64,000 bases of DNA, taken from Candidatus Dactylopiibacterium sp. GTDB taxonomy: Bacteria; Pseudomonadota; Gammaproteobacteria; Burkholderiales; Rhodocyclaceae. Below are positions 1 through 9,234 of the stretch, in pieces. The notes under the pieces are model-generated. The model did not search any database. It was not told where the DNA came from and saw nothing but the letters and a program-made list of their open reading frames with translations. Location: positions 58,122 through 122,121 of the forward strand of contig JAVHXQ010000003.1 of assembly GCA_031119555.1 (NCBI GenBank). Reading direction: 5' to 3'. Within the stretch, counting starts at the first letter, position 1, and each line of letters starts with the position of its first letter. A program made the position numbers and the translations under genes.

Positions 1-800
1 ATCAGGTGTTCGTAGGTGCTGGTGCGCAGGTCGGCTGCGATGCGCTCCGAGACCAGCGCCAGGATGTAGGTCTTGTAATAGCCGAGGATCCACGATACGC
101 AGGCGGCCGCGAACAGGCCGCCCAGATAGAGCCAGACCTTCTGCGGGTCGATCTGCTGGCCGGCCTGGTACGGGATCAGCACCTCGTCCATGAGCGGCAT
201 GGTCAGATAGGGCGAGACCAGCGTCGCGGCGGTGGCGCCGAACATCAGCGCCAGGCCGGAGAACAGCATGCCGCGATAGGGGCGGGCGAACCGCCAGAGG
301 CGGAACAGCGTCCAGGTCGAGGGCGCTTCGTGCAGTTCGCGGCTGCAGACCGGGCATTCCTCCTCGCCGGGGGGCAGGGGGGCCTTGCAGCTGGCGCAGA
401 CGGCTTCTTCGCGTGGCAGGGCGGCGCGCCCTTCGCGCAGGGCTTCCCGTCGGCGCTCGAAGTCGCCGATGAGGCGCAGGGCCGCGAGATTCTGGTTCAG
501 CGTGTAGCGCCAGCTCGCGAGGCGGCCGCCGGCATCCACGAGCTCCAGCGTGGCGACGCCGGCATGGTCGGCGTGACGCAGGCGCAGACCGGCGTCCAGC
601 GGCCAGGCCTGCCAGTCGGCGCCGGGCGCGCGGGCCAGCAGCCGCCGCGTGGTGAGGACCAGCAGCCCCTGGCCGAAGTTCAGCGCGGCATCCAGATCCA
701 GGAGGGTCCAGCTCTCCACGCTTTCGTCCGGCGCGAGGCGCGCGCCAAGTTCGGCGCGCCAGGGCGCGGGCAGGGTGTCGTCGGGCGTGGGATGCGGCAT
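1..800 (-). CDS. ABC transporter, zinc-ribbon N-terminus (C-terminus off window)
   Basis: Only the first 266 codons are inside the window; the gene continues past position 1. Residues 1-130 are a soluble region I cannot name. A CX2C-X10-CX2C zinc-ribbon-like motif follows (Cys135, 138, 149, 152). From about residue 165 there is an exporter-type membrane domain, beginning with a FARPYRG stretch and hydrophobic helices typical of type I ABC exporters. The nucleotide-binding domain is expected beyond the edge but not seen. It diverges from cphA' across 293 bases. From memory, ABC transporters of this sort are seen beside cphA in related betaproteobacteria, so a link to cyanophycin metabolism is plausible. 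The substrate is unknown. Confidence 0.8.
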   Translation of the reverse strand, partial: MPHPTPDDTLPAPWRAELGARLAPDESVESWTLLDLDAALNFGQGLLVLTTRRLLARAPGADWQAWPLDAGLRLRHADHAGVATLELVDAGGRLASWRYTLNQNLAALRLIGDFERRREALREGRAALPREEAVCASCKAPLPPGEEECPVCSRELHEAPSTWTLFRLWRFARPYRGMLFSGLALMFGATAATLVSPYLTMPLMDEVLIPYQAGQQIDPQKVWLYLGGLFAAACVSWILGYYKTYILALVSERIAADLRTSTYEHL

Positions 801-1093
801 CGGGGGATCTGGTCGGTTCGAAAAATTATCGTGGGTACGGCCGCCGCGCAGCGCCGCCGGGGGGAAGTCCGCTAAACTCCGGCACGGACGGGCTGGCTGC
901 GGCGCATGGCAGCACGCGGCAGGGTATTAACGCAGCAAGGCGGCGCAAGTTTACCCCGAACTGCGCGGCGCCTCGCTCCGTCTGCCGGACTTGCCCGGCA
1001 AATCACGGCAAGCCGCGTAAACTTTTCGCTGTCCGCAGCGTTGATGGACAATCGGCGCAAGCCCAAGGGCCATTCGCCCGCTTGATCGGTGAC

Positions 1094-3232
1094 ATGAGCA
1101 AAGACATCCGCATTCTCGGCGTGCAGTACCTGCGCGGCCCCAATATCTGGACCTATCGTCCGGCCATCGAAGCACTCGTCGATATCGACGAGCTCGAAGA
1201 CTTCCCCTCCAATCTGATCCCCGGCTTCTACGAGCGCCTGTCGGCCTGGCTGCCGGGGCTCGTCGAGCACAAGTGCAGCTATGGCGAACGCGGCGGCTTC
1301 CTGCGCCGCGTGCAGGAAGGAACCTGGCCCGCGCACATCCTCGAGCACGTCACGCTCGAGCTGCAGACGCAGGCTGGGCAACGCACGAGTTTCGGCAAGG
1401 CCCGCAGCACCTCGCAGCGCGGCGTGTACAAGGTCGTCGTGCGCTCGCGCCACAAGGACGTGACCATCGCCTGCCTGCATGCCGCGCGCGACCTCGTGAT
1501 GGCCGCGATCAACGACAGCCCCTTCGATGTGCCCGCCACCCTCGCGCGTCTGCACGAACTGGCCGATTCGCTGTGTCTGGGGCCGTCGACGGCCTGCATC
1601 GTGGATGCCGCCACCGACGTCGGCGTACCTTCCATCCGTCTGACCGAGGGCAACCTCGTGCAACTCGGCTGGGGCTGCCGCCAGCGTCGCGTCTGGACGG
1701 CCGAGACCGACCGCACCAGCGCCATCGCGGAATCCATCGCCTCCGACAAGGATCTGACCAAGAGCCTGCTGATTCCCTGCGGCGTGCCCGTGCCCGAGGG
1801 GCAGATCGTCAACAGCCCCGAGGAAGCCTGGGAGGCCGCGCAGGACATCGGCCTGCCCGTCGTCGTGAAACCCTCGGACGCGAACCACGCGCGCGGCGTG
1901 TCGCTGGAGCTCATGACCGAGGAAGAGGTGAAGGCCGCATTCCCGGTGGCCGAGGCGGAAGGCAGCGACGTGATCGTGGAGCGCTTCATCCGTGGCAGCG
2001 AACACCGCCTGCTGGTGGTGGGCGGCAAGGTCGTGGCGGCGGGCCGTGGCGAGCACATCTCGATCACCGGCGACGGCGTTTCCAGCGTGCGCGCGCTCAT
2101 CGACAGCCAGCTCAATACCGACCCCCGCCGGGGCGAGGCCGAAGAATTTCCGCTCGAGACGATCAAGATCGACGAAGACCGCATCATGCGTCTGCTGATC
2201 GGCCGTCAGGGCCACCACGCCGGGTCGGTGCCCGCCGAAGGCGAGTGCGTGATCGTGCAGCGCAACGGCAACGTCTCGATCGACTGCACCGACGAGGTCC
2301 ACCCCGAAGTGGCCGCGGCCGCCTCGCTCGCCGCGCGCATCGTCGGCCTGGACATCGCGGGGATAGATCTCGTGACCGAGGATGTCTCGCTGCCGCTGGA
2401 GCGCACCGGCGGCGCGATCGTCGAAGTGAATGCCGGCCCCGGCCTGCTCATGCACCTCAAGCCCGCGCAGGGCAAGCCGCGCCCCGTTGGCGAGGCCATC
2501 ATCGCGCACCTCTTCCAGGGCGAGGACGGGCGCATTCCCGTGGTGGGCGTGAGCGGTTGCGACCACACCACGCGCGTGGCGCGCGTGCTCGGCTGGCTGC
2601 TGCATCTGGGGGGGCATCACGCGGGCCTGGCCTGTCGCGACGGATTCTTCCTCGACCTGCGCCGCGTCGAACGCGCCGATTGCGCGAACTTCGAAGCCGG
2701 CCAGCGCCTGCTCATGAACCGCAGCATCGACGCCGCGGTGTTCGAGACGCCCCCCGCCAGCATCGTCAGCGAGGGCCTGCCCTATGACCGCTGCAACGTC
2801 GGCGTGCTCACCAGCCTGCGCGTGCTGCCCGAACTCGAGGCCTTCGACGTGCGCGAACCGGGCCAGGTGGCCAACGTGCTGCGCACGCAGATCGATGTGG
2901 TGCTCGAGTCCGGCGCCGCGGTGCTCAATGCCGACGACGCGAGCGTGGCCGAGCTGGCCGAACTCTGCGACGGCGAAGTGGTGTTCTTCAGCCAGGAAGC
3001 GGAATCGCACGTGATCGGCGCGCATCTGGACGCGGGCGGTCGCGCGGTGTTCCTGCGCGACGGCAATGTGGTGCTCGCGGGCAGCGGCGAGATGCAGGAA
3101 ATCGCGCGCCTGGCGCCCTCGGCCGACGATGCCTGCGCCGTGCTGGCCGCCGCCGCGGCGGGCTGGGCGCTGGGCATCGCGCCGGAGCTCATCGCGAGCG
3201 CCATCGAAAGCTACGAATCCAGCCTGGCCTGA
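1094..3232 (+). CDS. cphA': Cyanophycin synthetase-like protein CphA', degenerate ligase domain
   Basis: This is a 712-residue relative of the cphA product that follows 32 bases downstream. It keeps the CphA N-terminal domain and the ATP-grasp domain (about 160-470), with a KPSDANHARGV loop. The Mur-ligase-like part is degraded: where CphA has GTNGKTTT, this protein has GCDHTTRV at about 488-495, so the P-loop lysine is lost. The chain also ends before the C-terminal Mur lobe. Known: cyanobacterial CphA2 lacks a working Mur domain and condenses beta-Asp-Arg dipeptides, and Cupriavidus carries a cphA' beside cphA. Inference: this protein adds no arginine itself; it may use dipeptides or assist CphA. 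ATG 1094 was chosen because GGTGA lies just upstream; an in-frame TTG at 1082 is the alternative. Confidence 0.88.
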   Translation: MSKDIRILGVQYLRGPNIWTYRPAIEALVDIDELEDFPSNLIPGFYERLSAWLPGLVEHKCSYGERGGFLRRVQEGTWPAHILEHVTLELQTQAGQRTSFGKARSTSQRGVYKVVVRSRHKDVTIACLHAARDLVMAAINDSPFDVPATLARLHELADSLCLGPSTACIVDAATDVGVPSIRLTEGNLVQLGWGCRQRRVWTAETDRTSAIAESIASDKDLTKSLLIPCGVPVPEGQIVNSPEEAWEAAQDIGLPVVVKPSDANHARGVSLELMTEEEVKAAFPVAEAEGSDVIVERFIRGSEHRLLVVGGKVVAAGRGEHISITGDGVSSVRALIDSQLNTDPRRGEAEEFPLETIKIDEDRIMRLLIGRQGHHAGSVPAEGECVIVQRNGNVSIDCTDEVHPEVAAAASLAARIVGLDIAGIDLVTEDVSLPLERTGGAIVEVNAGPGLLMHLKPAQGKPRPVGEAIIAHLFQGEDGRIPVVGVSGCDHTTRVARVLGWLLHLGGHHAGLACRDGFFLDLRRVERADCANFEAGQRLLMNRSIDAAVFETPPASIVSEGLPYDRCNVGVLTSLRVLPELEAFDVREPGQVANVLRTQIDVVLESGAAVLNADDASVAELAELCDGEVVFFSQEAESHVIGAHLDAGGRAVFLRDGNVVLAGSGEMQEIARLAPSADDACAVLAAAAAGWALGIAPELIASAIESYESSLA

Positions 3233-3264
3233 CCGGCCGGGCATTTCCGAACAGGACAGGTTCC

Positions 3265-5841
3265 ATGGAAGTCTCCCGCATCCGCGCGCTGCGCGGCCCG
3301 AATCTCTGGAGTCGCCATACGGCGATCGAAGCCATCGTCACCTGCGAGCCCAGTGAGCGCTCGCTGGCCGACCTGGGCGGTTTCGACGCGCGTCTGCGCG
3401 AGCTCTTCCCGCTGATCGGCGAAGTCCGCCCCGCCGCGGCCGGCGAAGTGCTGTCGATGGCGCATGCGCTCGAATTCACCGCGCTGGGCCTGCAGGCGCA
3501 GGCCGGCTGCCCGGTCACCTTCAGCCGCACGACCGAGACGCAGGAGCGTGGCGTCTATCTCGTGGTGGTCGAGTACAGCGAGGAAGCGGTCGGCCGCCGC
3601 GCCTTCGCGCTCGCCGAAGCGCTGTGCGCCGCCGCCGCGGGGGCTGCGCCCTTCGACACCGCCGCCGCGCTCGCCGAGCTGCGCGAGCTGGACGAAGACG
3701 AACGCCTGGGGCCTTCCACGGGGTCCATCGTGTGGGCCGCCGTGGCGCGCAACATTCCGTACCGCCGCCTCACCTCGGGCAGCATGGTGCAGTTCGGCTG
3801 GGGCTCGCGGCAGCGCCGCATCCAGGCCGCCGAGATCGACCGCACCAGCGCGATCGCCGAATCCATCGCGCAGGACAAGGATCTCACCAAGAAGCTGCTC
3901 GAAGCGGCCGGCGTGCCCGTGCCCAAGGGGCGCCCGGCCACGACCCTGGCGGAGGCGCTCGTGGTGGCCGGCGAGATCGGCTACCCGGTCGTCGTGAAGC
4001 CGCAGGACGGCAACCAGGGCAAGGGCGTGACGGTGAACATCACGACCGCCGCCGGCGTCGAGGCGGCCTGGGCCACGGCCCACGCGATCAGCGACGAGGT
4101 GCTCGTCGAGAAGTACCTCCCGGGCCATGATTTCCGCATGCTCGTGGTGGGCGACAAGCTCGTCGCCGCCGCGCGCCGCGAGCCGCCGCTGGTGATCGGC
4201 GATGGCGTGCAGACCGTGCGCGCGCTCGTCGAGGAAGTAAACCGCGATCCGCGCCGTGGCACGGGCCACGCGACCTCGCTCACGCGCATCCGCTTCGACG
4301 ACATCGCGCTCGCGCGCCTCGCCGAACAGGGCATGGGCGCCGACACCGTGCCCGCGCGCGGGCAGCGCGTGATCCTGCGCAACAACGCCAACCTTTCCAC
4401 GGGCGGAACGGCCACCGACGTGACCGACGACGTCCATCCCGACCTGGCGGCGCGGGCCGTCGAGGCCGCGCAGATGATCGGGCTGGACATCTGCGGCGTC
4501 GATGTCGTCTGCGAATCGGTCCACCGCCCGCTCGAGGAGCAGTCCGGCGGCATCGTCGAGGTCAATGCCGCGCCGGGCCTGCGCATGCACCTCTCGCCCT
4601 CGTTCGGCAAGGGCCGCAACGTCGGCGAGGCCGTGATCTCCACGATGTTCGAGGCCGGCGACGACGCGCGCATTCCCGTCGTGGCCGTGACCGGCACCAA
4701 CGGCAAGACCACCACCGTGCGCCTGATCGCGCATCTGCTCATCAAGAGCGGGCTGCGCACGGGCATGACCAATACCGACGGCGTCTACATCCAGGGCCGC
4801 CGCATCGATTCGGGCGATTGCTCCGGCCCGCGCAGCGCGCGCAACGTGCTGCTGAATCCCGACGTGGACGCCGCCGTCTTCGAGACCGCGCGTGGCGGAC
4901 TGCTGCGCGAGGGCCTGGCCTTCGACCGCTGCAAGGTGGCGGTGGTGACCAACATCGGGCTGGGCGACCATCTCGGGCTCAACTACATCACCACGGTCGA
5001 AGATCTCGCCGTGCTCAAGCGCGTGATCGTGCAGAACGTGGCCGACAACGGTTACGCCGTGCTGAACGCCGCCGACCCCATAGTGGCCGGCATGGCCGCC
5101 AACTGCCCGGGTCAGGTGATCTATTTCGCCGCCGACCGCAGCATTCCCGTCATGGCCACGCACCGCGCCCAGGGCAAGCGCGTGGTCTATGTCGAGAACG
5201 ACGCCATCGTGTGCACCGAGGGCAAGAAGTCGGTGCGGATCTCGCTGGCGGGTGTGCCGATCACGCGTGACGGTACGATCAGTTTCCAGGTCGAGAACGT
5301 CATGGCCTCGGTGGCGGCGGCCTGGGCCGTGGGACTGGAGTGGGACGTGATCCGCGCCGGGCTCGCGTGCTTCGTCAATGATTCCGACAACGCCCCGGGC
5401 CGCTTCAACGTGTTCGATTACAAGGGCGCGACGGTGATCGCCGACTACGGCCACAACCCCGACGCGATGCTCGCGCTCGTGAAGGCCGTCGAGGCCATGC
5501 CGGCCCGCCAGCGCTCGGTGGTGATCTCGGGCGCGGGCGACCGGCGCGACGAGGACATCCGCCAGCAGACCGAGATTCTGGGCAAGGCGTTCGACAACGT
5601 GATCCTCTACCAGGATGCGTGCCAGCGCGGCCGTGCCGACGGCGAGGTGCTGGGGCTGCTGCGCCAGGGCCTGCAGGGGGCGAGCCGCACGCGCGCGGTG
5701 GAAGAGATCCACGGCGAGTTCATCGCCATCGATCGCGCGCTCGAACTGCTGCAACCCGGCGACCTCTCGCTGATCCTGATCGATCAGGTCGAGGATGCGC
5801 TGGCGCACATTGCCCAGCGCGTGGCGCAGAGCCAGGTCTGA
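3265..5841 (+). CDS. cphA: Cyanophycin synthetase CphA
   Basis: CphA (858 residues) makes the storage polymer cyanophycin, a poly-aspartate backbone with arginine on the side-chain carboxylates, using ATP. The order is an N-terminal domain, an ATP-grasp domain with KPQDGNQGKGV (adds Asp), and a Mur-ligase domain with an intact GTNGKTTT P-loop (Lys481) and a C-terminal lobe containing ADYGHNPDAM (adds Arg). The length matches the 850-900 residues usual for the family. It lies 32 bases after cphA' on the same strand, so the two are probably co-transcribed. No cyanophycinase or isoaspartyl dipeptidase gene is in the window, so degradation must be encoded elsewhere. Confidence 0.96.
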   Translation: MEVSRIRALRGPNLWSRHTAIEAIVTCEPSERSLADLGGFDARLRELFPLIGEVRPAAAGEVLSMAHALEFTALGLQAQAGCPVTFSRTTETQERGVYLVVVEYSEEAVGRRAFALAEALCAAAAGAAPFDTAAALAELRELDEDERLGPSTGSIVWAAVARNIPYRRLTSGSMVQFGWGSRQRRIQAAEIDRTSAIAESIAQDKDLTKKLLEAAGVPVPKGRPATTLAEALVVAGEIGYPVVVKPQDGNQGKGVTVNITTAAGVEAAWATAHAISDEVLVEKYLPGHDFRMLVVGDKLVAAARREPPLVIGDGVQTVRALVEEVNRDPRRGTGHATSLTRIRFDDIALARLAEQGMGADTVPARGQRVILRNNANLSTGGTATDVTDDVHPDLAARAVEAAQMIGLDICGVDVVCESVHRPLEEQSGGIVEVNAAPGLRMHLSPSFGKGRNVGEAVISTMFEAGDDARIPVVAVTGTNGKTTTVRLIAHLLIKSGLRTGMTNTDGVYIQGRRIDSGDCSGPRSARNVLLNPDVDAAVFETARGGLLREGLAFDRCKVAVVTNIGLGDHLGLNYITTVEDLAVLKRVIVQNVADNGYAVLNAADPIVAGMAANCPGQVIYFAADRSIPVMATHRAQGKRVVYVENDAIVCTEGKKSVRISLAGVPITRDGTISFQVENVMASVAAAWAVGLEWDVIRAGLACFVNDSDNAPGRFNVFDYKGATVIADYGHNPDAMLALVKAVEAMPARQRSVVISGAGDRRDEDIRQQTEILGKAFDNVILYQDACQRGRADGEVLGLLRQGLQGASRTRAVEEIHGEFIAIDRALELLQPGDLSLILIDQVEDALAHIAQRVAQSQV

Positions 5842-5864
5842 CGCGGGCCTTGCCGCTAGTGCCG

Positions 5865-6335
5865 CTAGTGCCGCCGGCGCCGCGGCGGGCGGGCCGGCGC
5901 CCGGGGCGGCAGGCCCAGCGCGGCGCGCGCGAGTCCGTCGGCTTCCGTGTTGCGATGCTGCGGCAGCCAGTCGAGGCGAAAGCGCGCGAACTCCGCGATC
6001 GTGCCGCGCAACTCGTCGAGCAGGGGCGCCAGGCGCGCGGCTTCGGTGCTCGATGCGGTCTGCGCGAGTCGCACCACCACGTCGCTGTCGCTGTGCGCAT
6101 GAATCGCGCGGGCACCGAGCGCGAGGGCATGGCGCAACGTGGCCAGAAGCGCGCGGGCCTCGGCCTCGTTGTTGCAGCCGCCGTGCGGAGCGCGCTCCGA
6201 GATGTGATGGCGCGTGCCGTCGGGCGCGAGCAGGATTCCGCCCAGGCCGATACGGCCCGGGTTGGGGCTGGCGCAACCATCGCTCCAGGCCTGCCAGGGC
6301 TCGGCCGCAGCGGGCAGGTACTCTTCTCCCGGCAT
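5865..6335 (-). CDS. RNase HI-like protein
   Basis: A 156-residue RNase H-fold protein expected to cut RNA in RNA-DNA hybrids. The four acidic positions of the fold are visible: Asp19 in SDGCASPNPG, Glu57 in NNEAEA, Asp83 in HSDSD, and Asp133 in NTEAD. His127 sits just before the last one, as in RNase HI. Sequence similarity to E. coli RnhA seems weak outside these motifs, so it may be a second RNase H-type paralogue rather than the main rnhA. The C-terminus is a short Arg/Pro-rich tail. It diverges from the PIN-domain gene with only 16 bases between the start codons, so their promoters must lie inside each other's coding regions or overlap. Confidence 0.85.
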   Translation of the reverse strand: MPGEEYLPAAAEPWQAWSDGCASPNPGRIGLGGILLAPDGTRHHISERAPHGGCNNEAEARALLATLRHALALGARAIHAHSDSDVVVRLAQTASSTEAARLAPLLDELRGTIAEFARFRLDWLPQHRNTEADGLARAALGLPPRAPARPPRRRRH

Positions 6336-6351
6336 TCAGGATTTCCTAGGC

Positions 6352-6828
6352 ATGACTTCTGACCCGCAGCCCGTGCGTGCCGTGCTCGATACCAACGTGG
6401 TGATGGCGCTGTGGCATTTCGCCGATCCGGGCCTGCCGCGTCTGCGCGCCTGGTGTCGTGGCGACGCGGCGCGTCTGCTGAGCCGCGCCGATGGGCTCGA
6501 CGAACTGCGCCGGGTGCTGGCCTACGCGCAATTCGGCATCGCGCCCGCGCGGCAGGCCGCGCTGCTGGCCGATTACACGGCCGCGACGGCCGTGCTGCCC
6601 GAACCCGATGCCGCGTTGCAGGCCGAACTCGACACCTTGCCGCGCTGCCGCGATCGCGACGACCAGAAGTTCCTCTCCGCGGCCTGGCAGGGCGGGGCCG
6701 GCCTGCTGCTCACGCGCGACAAGCTCGTGCTGCGGCTCGCGAAGCGTCCGCCGTTTCGCGAGCGCCTGCGCATCCTCACCCCCGAGCAGTTCGAACGCGA
6801 ACTGCAGGCCGGCGCCGCGGCGCCCTGA
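6352..6828 (+). CDS. PIN-domain putative nuclease (COG1569-like)
   Basis: A 158-residue PIN-domain protein. The conserved acidic residues of these Mg-dependent ribonucleases are present: Asp13 (VLDTNV), Glu51 (LDELRRV), Asp103/104 in RDRDDQKFL, and Asp123 (TRDK). The RDxDDxKFL pattern fits the COG1569 group, often annotated as a toxin of a toxin-antitoxin pair. No small antitoxin gene is beside it: upstream is the RNase H-like gene, downstream a convergent flavin reductase. A stand-alone RNA-processing role is therefore as likely as a toxin role. The target is unknown. Confidence 0.82.
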   Translation: MTSDPQPVRAVLDTNVVMALWHFADPGLPRLRAWCRGDAARLLSRADGLDELRRVLAYAQFGIAPARQAALLADYTAATAVLPEPDAALQAELDTLPRCRDRDDQKFLSAAWQGGAGLLLTRDKLVLRLAKRPPFRERLRILTPEQFERELQAGAAAP

Positions 6829-6848
6829 GTGTGGCGGGCAGGAGGGGG

Positions 6849-7370
6849 TCAACGCGGCGCTTCGTCGGCGAGCCGGGCGTAGCGGCCGTTGAAGAAGAGC
6901 AGGGGCGTGCGCTCCGAGCGGTCGCAGCGCTCCACGTCGCCGATGAAGATCACGTGGTCTCCACCCGGGTAGCGCAGCTTGTTGCGGACCTCGAACACGG
7001 CGCAGCAACCGGCGAGCAGCGGCGCGCCGCCCAGGCCGGGCTCCCACTCCACGCCCGCGAAGCGGTCCGCCGCCTTGCTCGCGAAGAGGTTGGAGAGGGC
7101 TTCCTGGTCGCTCGCGAGCACGTTGATCGCGTAGTGGCTGCAGCTCTCCAGCACGTGACGCACGGTGCTGTTGCCGGCCAGGCTCCAGACGATCAGCGGT
7201 GGTGTCAGCGATACCGAGTTGAAGGAATTGACCGTCAGCCCCACCAGGCTGCCATCCTCGGCGCGCGCGGTGACGACCGTGATGCCGGTGGCGAACATGC
7301 CGAGCGTGCGGCGAAAGGTCGTGCTGTCGAAGGCGAGCGCGGGAGTGCTCGGAAGCGAGGGGGAGTTCAT
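6849..7370 (-). CDS. Flavin reductase family protein
   Basis: A 173-residue member of the flavin reductase-like FMN-binding family (HpaC type), a split-barrel enzyme that reduces FMN or FAD with NAD(P)H, commonly for a partner monooxygenase. Family features visible are RTLGMFATGITVVT near residue 20, VGLTVNSFNSVSLTPPL at about 43-60, FASKAADRFAGVEW at about 97-110, and GGDHVIFIGDV near the end. The length is normal. No monooxygenase lies nearby, so the partner cannot be named. It converges with the PIN gene and diverges from mutY. Confidence 0.9.
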   Translation of the reverse strand: MNSPSLPSTPALAFDSTTFRRTLGMFATGITVVTARAEDGSLVGLTVNSFNSVSLTPPLIVWSLAGNSTVRHVLESCSHYAINVLASDQEALSNLFASKAADRFAGVEWEPGLGGAPLLAGCCAVFEVRNKLRYPGGDHVIFIGDVERCDRSERTPLLFFNGRYARLADEAPR

Positions 7371-7501
7371 CGGATAGGGGTCACGGCGTACACGGGCGGA
7401 TTATCCGCCACTTCCCCGTCGCCGAAAACCATGGCCGATCAAGGGCTTTGGCGCATCGCGGCGGGCGCGCGCGGAGCGCCGTGGTGGTAGGCTCGCGCCC
7501 C

Positions 7502-8542
7502 ATGAGTGAATTCGCTGACCGTCTGATTGCCTGGCAGCGGCGCCACGGGCGCCACGACCTGCCCTGGCAGGGTACGCGCGACCCCTATCGCGTCTGGCTA
7601 TCCGAAATCATGTTGCAGCAGACGCAGGTCGATTCGGTGAAGCCGTATTACCTGCGCTTCCTGGCGCGTTTTCCGGACGTGGCGAGCCTGGCCGCCGCGC
7701 CCGTGGAGGACGTGCTCGCGCTGTGGAGCGGGCTGGGCTACTACGCGCGGGCGCGCAACCTGCATCGCGCCGCGCAGGTCGTGATGGACGATTTCGGCGG
7801 GCGCTTTCCGCAGGACGCGGCGCAGCTGCAGCGCCTGCCCGGCGTGGGGCGCTCGACGGCCGCCGCGATCGCTTCGTTCTGCTTCGGCGAGCGGGTGGCG
7901 ATCCTGGATGGCAACGTCAAGCGCGTGCTGTGCCGCCACTTCGGCATCGAGGGATTTCCCGGCGAGCGCAAGGTGGAGGAGGCGCTGTGGGCGCTCGCGA
8001 CCCGCCTGCTGCCCGTGGCGGGGGTGGAAGTCTATCCGCAGGCGCAGATGGATCTGGGCGCGACCGTGTGTACGCGCGGCAAGCCGGCCTGCGTGCGCTG
8101 CCCCGTGCAGGACGGCTGCGTGGCCTGGCGCGACGGACGTCAGGCGGAGCTGCCCGCGCCGCGTCCGCGCAAGGCGGTGCCGCAGCGGCAATGCGACATG
8201 CTGGTGCTGTGTTCGCCGCGCGCCGTGCTGCTCGAGCAGCGTCCCGCGCGGGGCGTCTGGGGCGGGTTGTACAGCCTGCCCGAACTCGTCGACGGCGAAA
8301 CACCGCAGGCCGGGGCCCTGCGCCTGCTCGGCACGCCGCTGCAGGACTGGCGCGCGCTGCCGCCCGTGCAGCACGCCTTCACGCATTTCCGGCTGGAGAT
8401 CCGGCCCTGGCTGCGGCGGCTGGAGGCGTCCGCGCCCATCGCGGCGGAAGGGCGTCTGGACTGGATCGCGCGCGACGCGCTGGAGTCCACCGGGCTGCCG
8501 GCGCCGGTCCGCAAGCTCCTGCAGGCGGCGCTGGCCGACTGA
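7502..8542 (+). CDS. mutY: A/G-specific adenine DNA glycosylase MutY
   Basis: MutY (346 residues) removes adenine mispaired with 8-oxoguanine in base excision repair. The catalytic Glu35 lies in SEIMLQQTQ, the helix-hairpin-helix in LPGVGRSTAAAI (112-123), and the catalytic Asp136 in ILDGNVKRV. The iron-sulfur cluster loop is Cys190, 197, 200 and 206 in the CX6CX2CX5C spacing. From about residue 220 there is a NUDIX-like domain that recognises 8-oxoG. Length is typical. ATG 7502 is chosen because it is where family proteins begin; an in-frame start 54 bases upstream only adds unrelated residues. Confidence 0.97.
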   Translation: MSEFADRLIAWQRRHGRHDLPWQGTRDPYRVWLSEIMLQQTQVDSVKPYYLRFLARFPDVASLAAAPVEDVLALWSGLGYYARARNLHRAAQVVMDDFGGRFPQDAAQLQRLPGVGRSTAAAIASFCFGERVAILDGNVKRVLCRHFGIEGFPGERKVEEALWALATRLLPVAGVEVYPQAQMDLGATVCTRGKPACVRCPVQDGCVAWRDGRQAELPAPRPRKAVPQRQCDMLVLCSPRAVLLEQRPARGVWGGLYSLPELVDGETPQAGALRLLGTPLQDWRALPPVQHAFTHFRLEIRPWLRRLEASAPIAAEGRLDWIARDALESTGLPAPVRKLLQAALAD

Positions 8543-8549
8543 AACGGCG

Positions 8550-9149
8550 TCAGCCGGTCTTGAGCAGGTCGTGCTGGCGCAGGTAGGTCTGGATGATGTC
8601 CAGCCGCATCAGGCTGTCGTCGAGTTCGAGCAGATGCTGGCGGGCCAGGGCGGGGATGGGCAGGATCTCGGCATAGCGGTGGCCGACCCAGGTCGCGTCT
8701 TCGAGTGCGCCGGGGGGCGCCGCGATGCGCTCGCCGGCGTCCTGCACGATGGCGGCGAGCAGGGGCAGCAGATCCGCGTGGCGCGCCTCGATGGCCACCG
8801 GCGGGGGCGGGTCGAGGAGGTCGACGATGCCCACGAGGAGCCCGTTGCCGCGCGGCACGGTCTCGAGCACACGGAAGCGGCGCGCGCCACGGATCGTGAG
8901 GCCGAGAATGCCGGGCTGGCTCATGTCCCAGTCGATGATGCGCGCCTCGGTGCCGAAGGCGTGCGGCTGCGCGGGCGCGCCCACTTCCTCGCCCTCGGCG
9001 ATCAGGCAGACGCCGAAGCCTTCGTTCTTGCGCATGCACTCGCCCACCATGTCGAGGTAGCGCGCCTCGAAGACGCGCAGCTGCATGGTGCCGTGCGGAA
9101 ACAGGACGTTGTGCAGCGGGAAGAGCGGCAGTTGCGAAGGCGCGGACAT
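8550..9149 (-). CDS. LON peptidase substrate-binding-domain protein
   Basis: A 199-residue protein made only of the LON N-terminal (substrate-binding) domain; there is no AAA+ or protease domain. The family opening LPLFPLHNVLFPHG is at residues 7-20, followed by FEARYLDMV. Such single-domain proteins are common in proteobacteria and their function is not settled; a role in substrate recognition or as an adaptor is only a guess. It converges with mutY with 7 bases between the stop codons and diverges from the methyltransferase at 9235. Confidence 0.92.
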   Translation of the reverse strand: MSAPSQLPLFPLHNVLFPHGTMQLRVFEARYLDMVGECMRKNEGFGVCLIAEGEEVGAPAQPHAFGTEARIIDWDMSQPGILGLTIRGARRFRVLETVPRGNGLLVGIVDLLDPPPPVAIEARHADLLPLLAAIVQDAGERIAAPPGALEDATWVGHRYAEILPIPALARQHLLELDDSLMRLDIIQTYLRQHDLLKTG

Positions 9150-9234
9150 GGTGCTGCGACAGACGGGAATCCTGCATTGTAGTCGTCCCCCCGCGCATGC
9201 CGGCGGCCAGTGGTCGGCCGGGTAGAATGCGGGC

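Noticed and set aside
872..3244. Minus-strand frame of 790 codons antisense to cphA'
   Set aside because: It is an antisense shadow of a GC-rich gene: long, His/Arg/Gly-rich, with no family motif. The plus-strand frame is clearly CphA'.
3211..6276. Minus-strand frame of about 1021 codons opposite cphA
   Set aside because: Low-complexity Arg/His/Ala-rich; the plus strand has CphA with all motifs.
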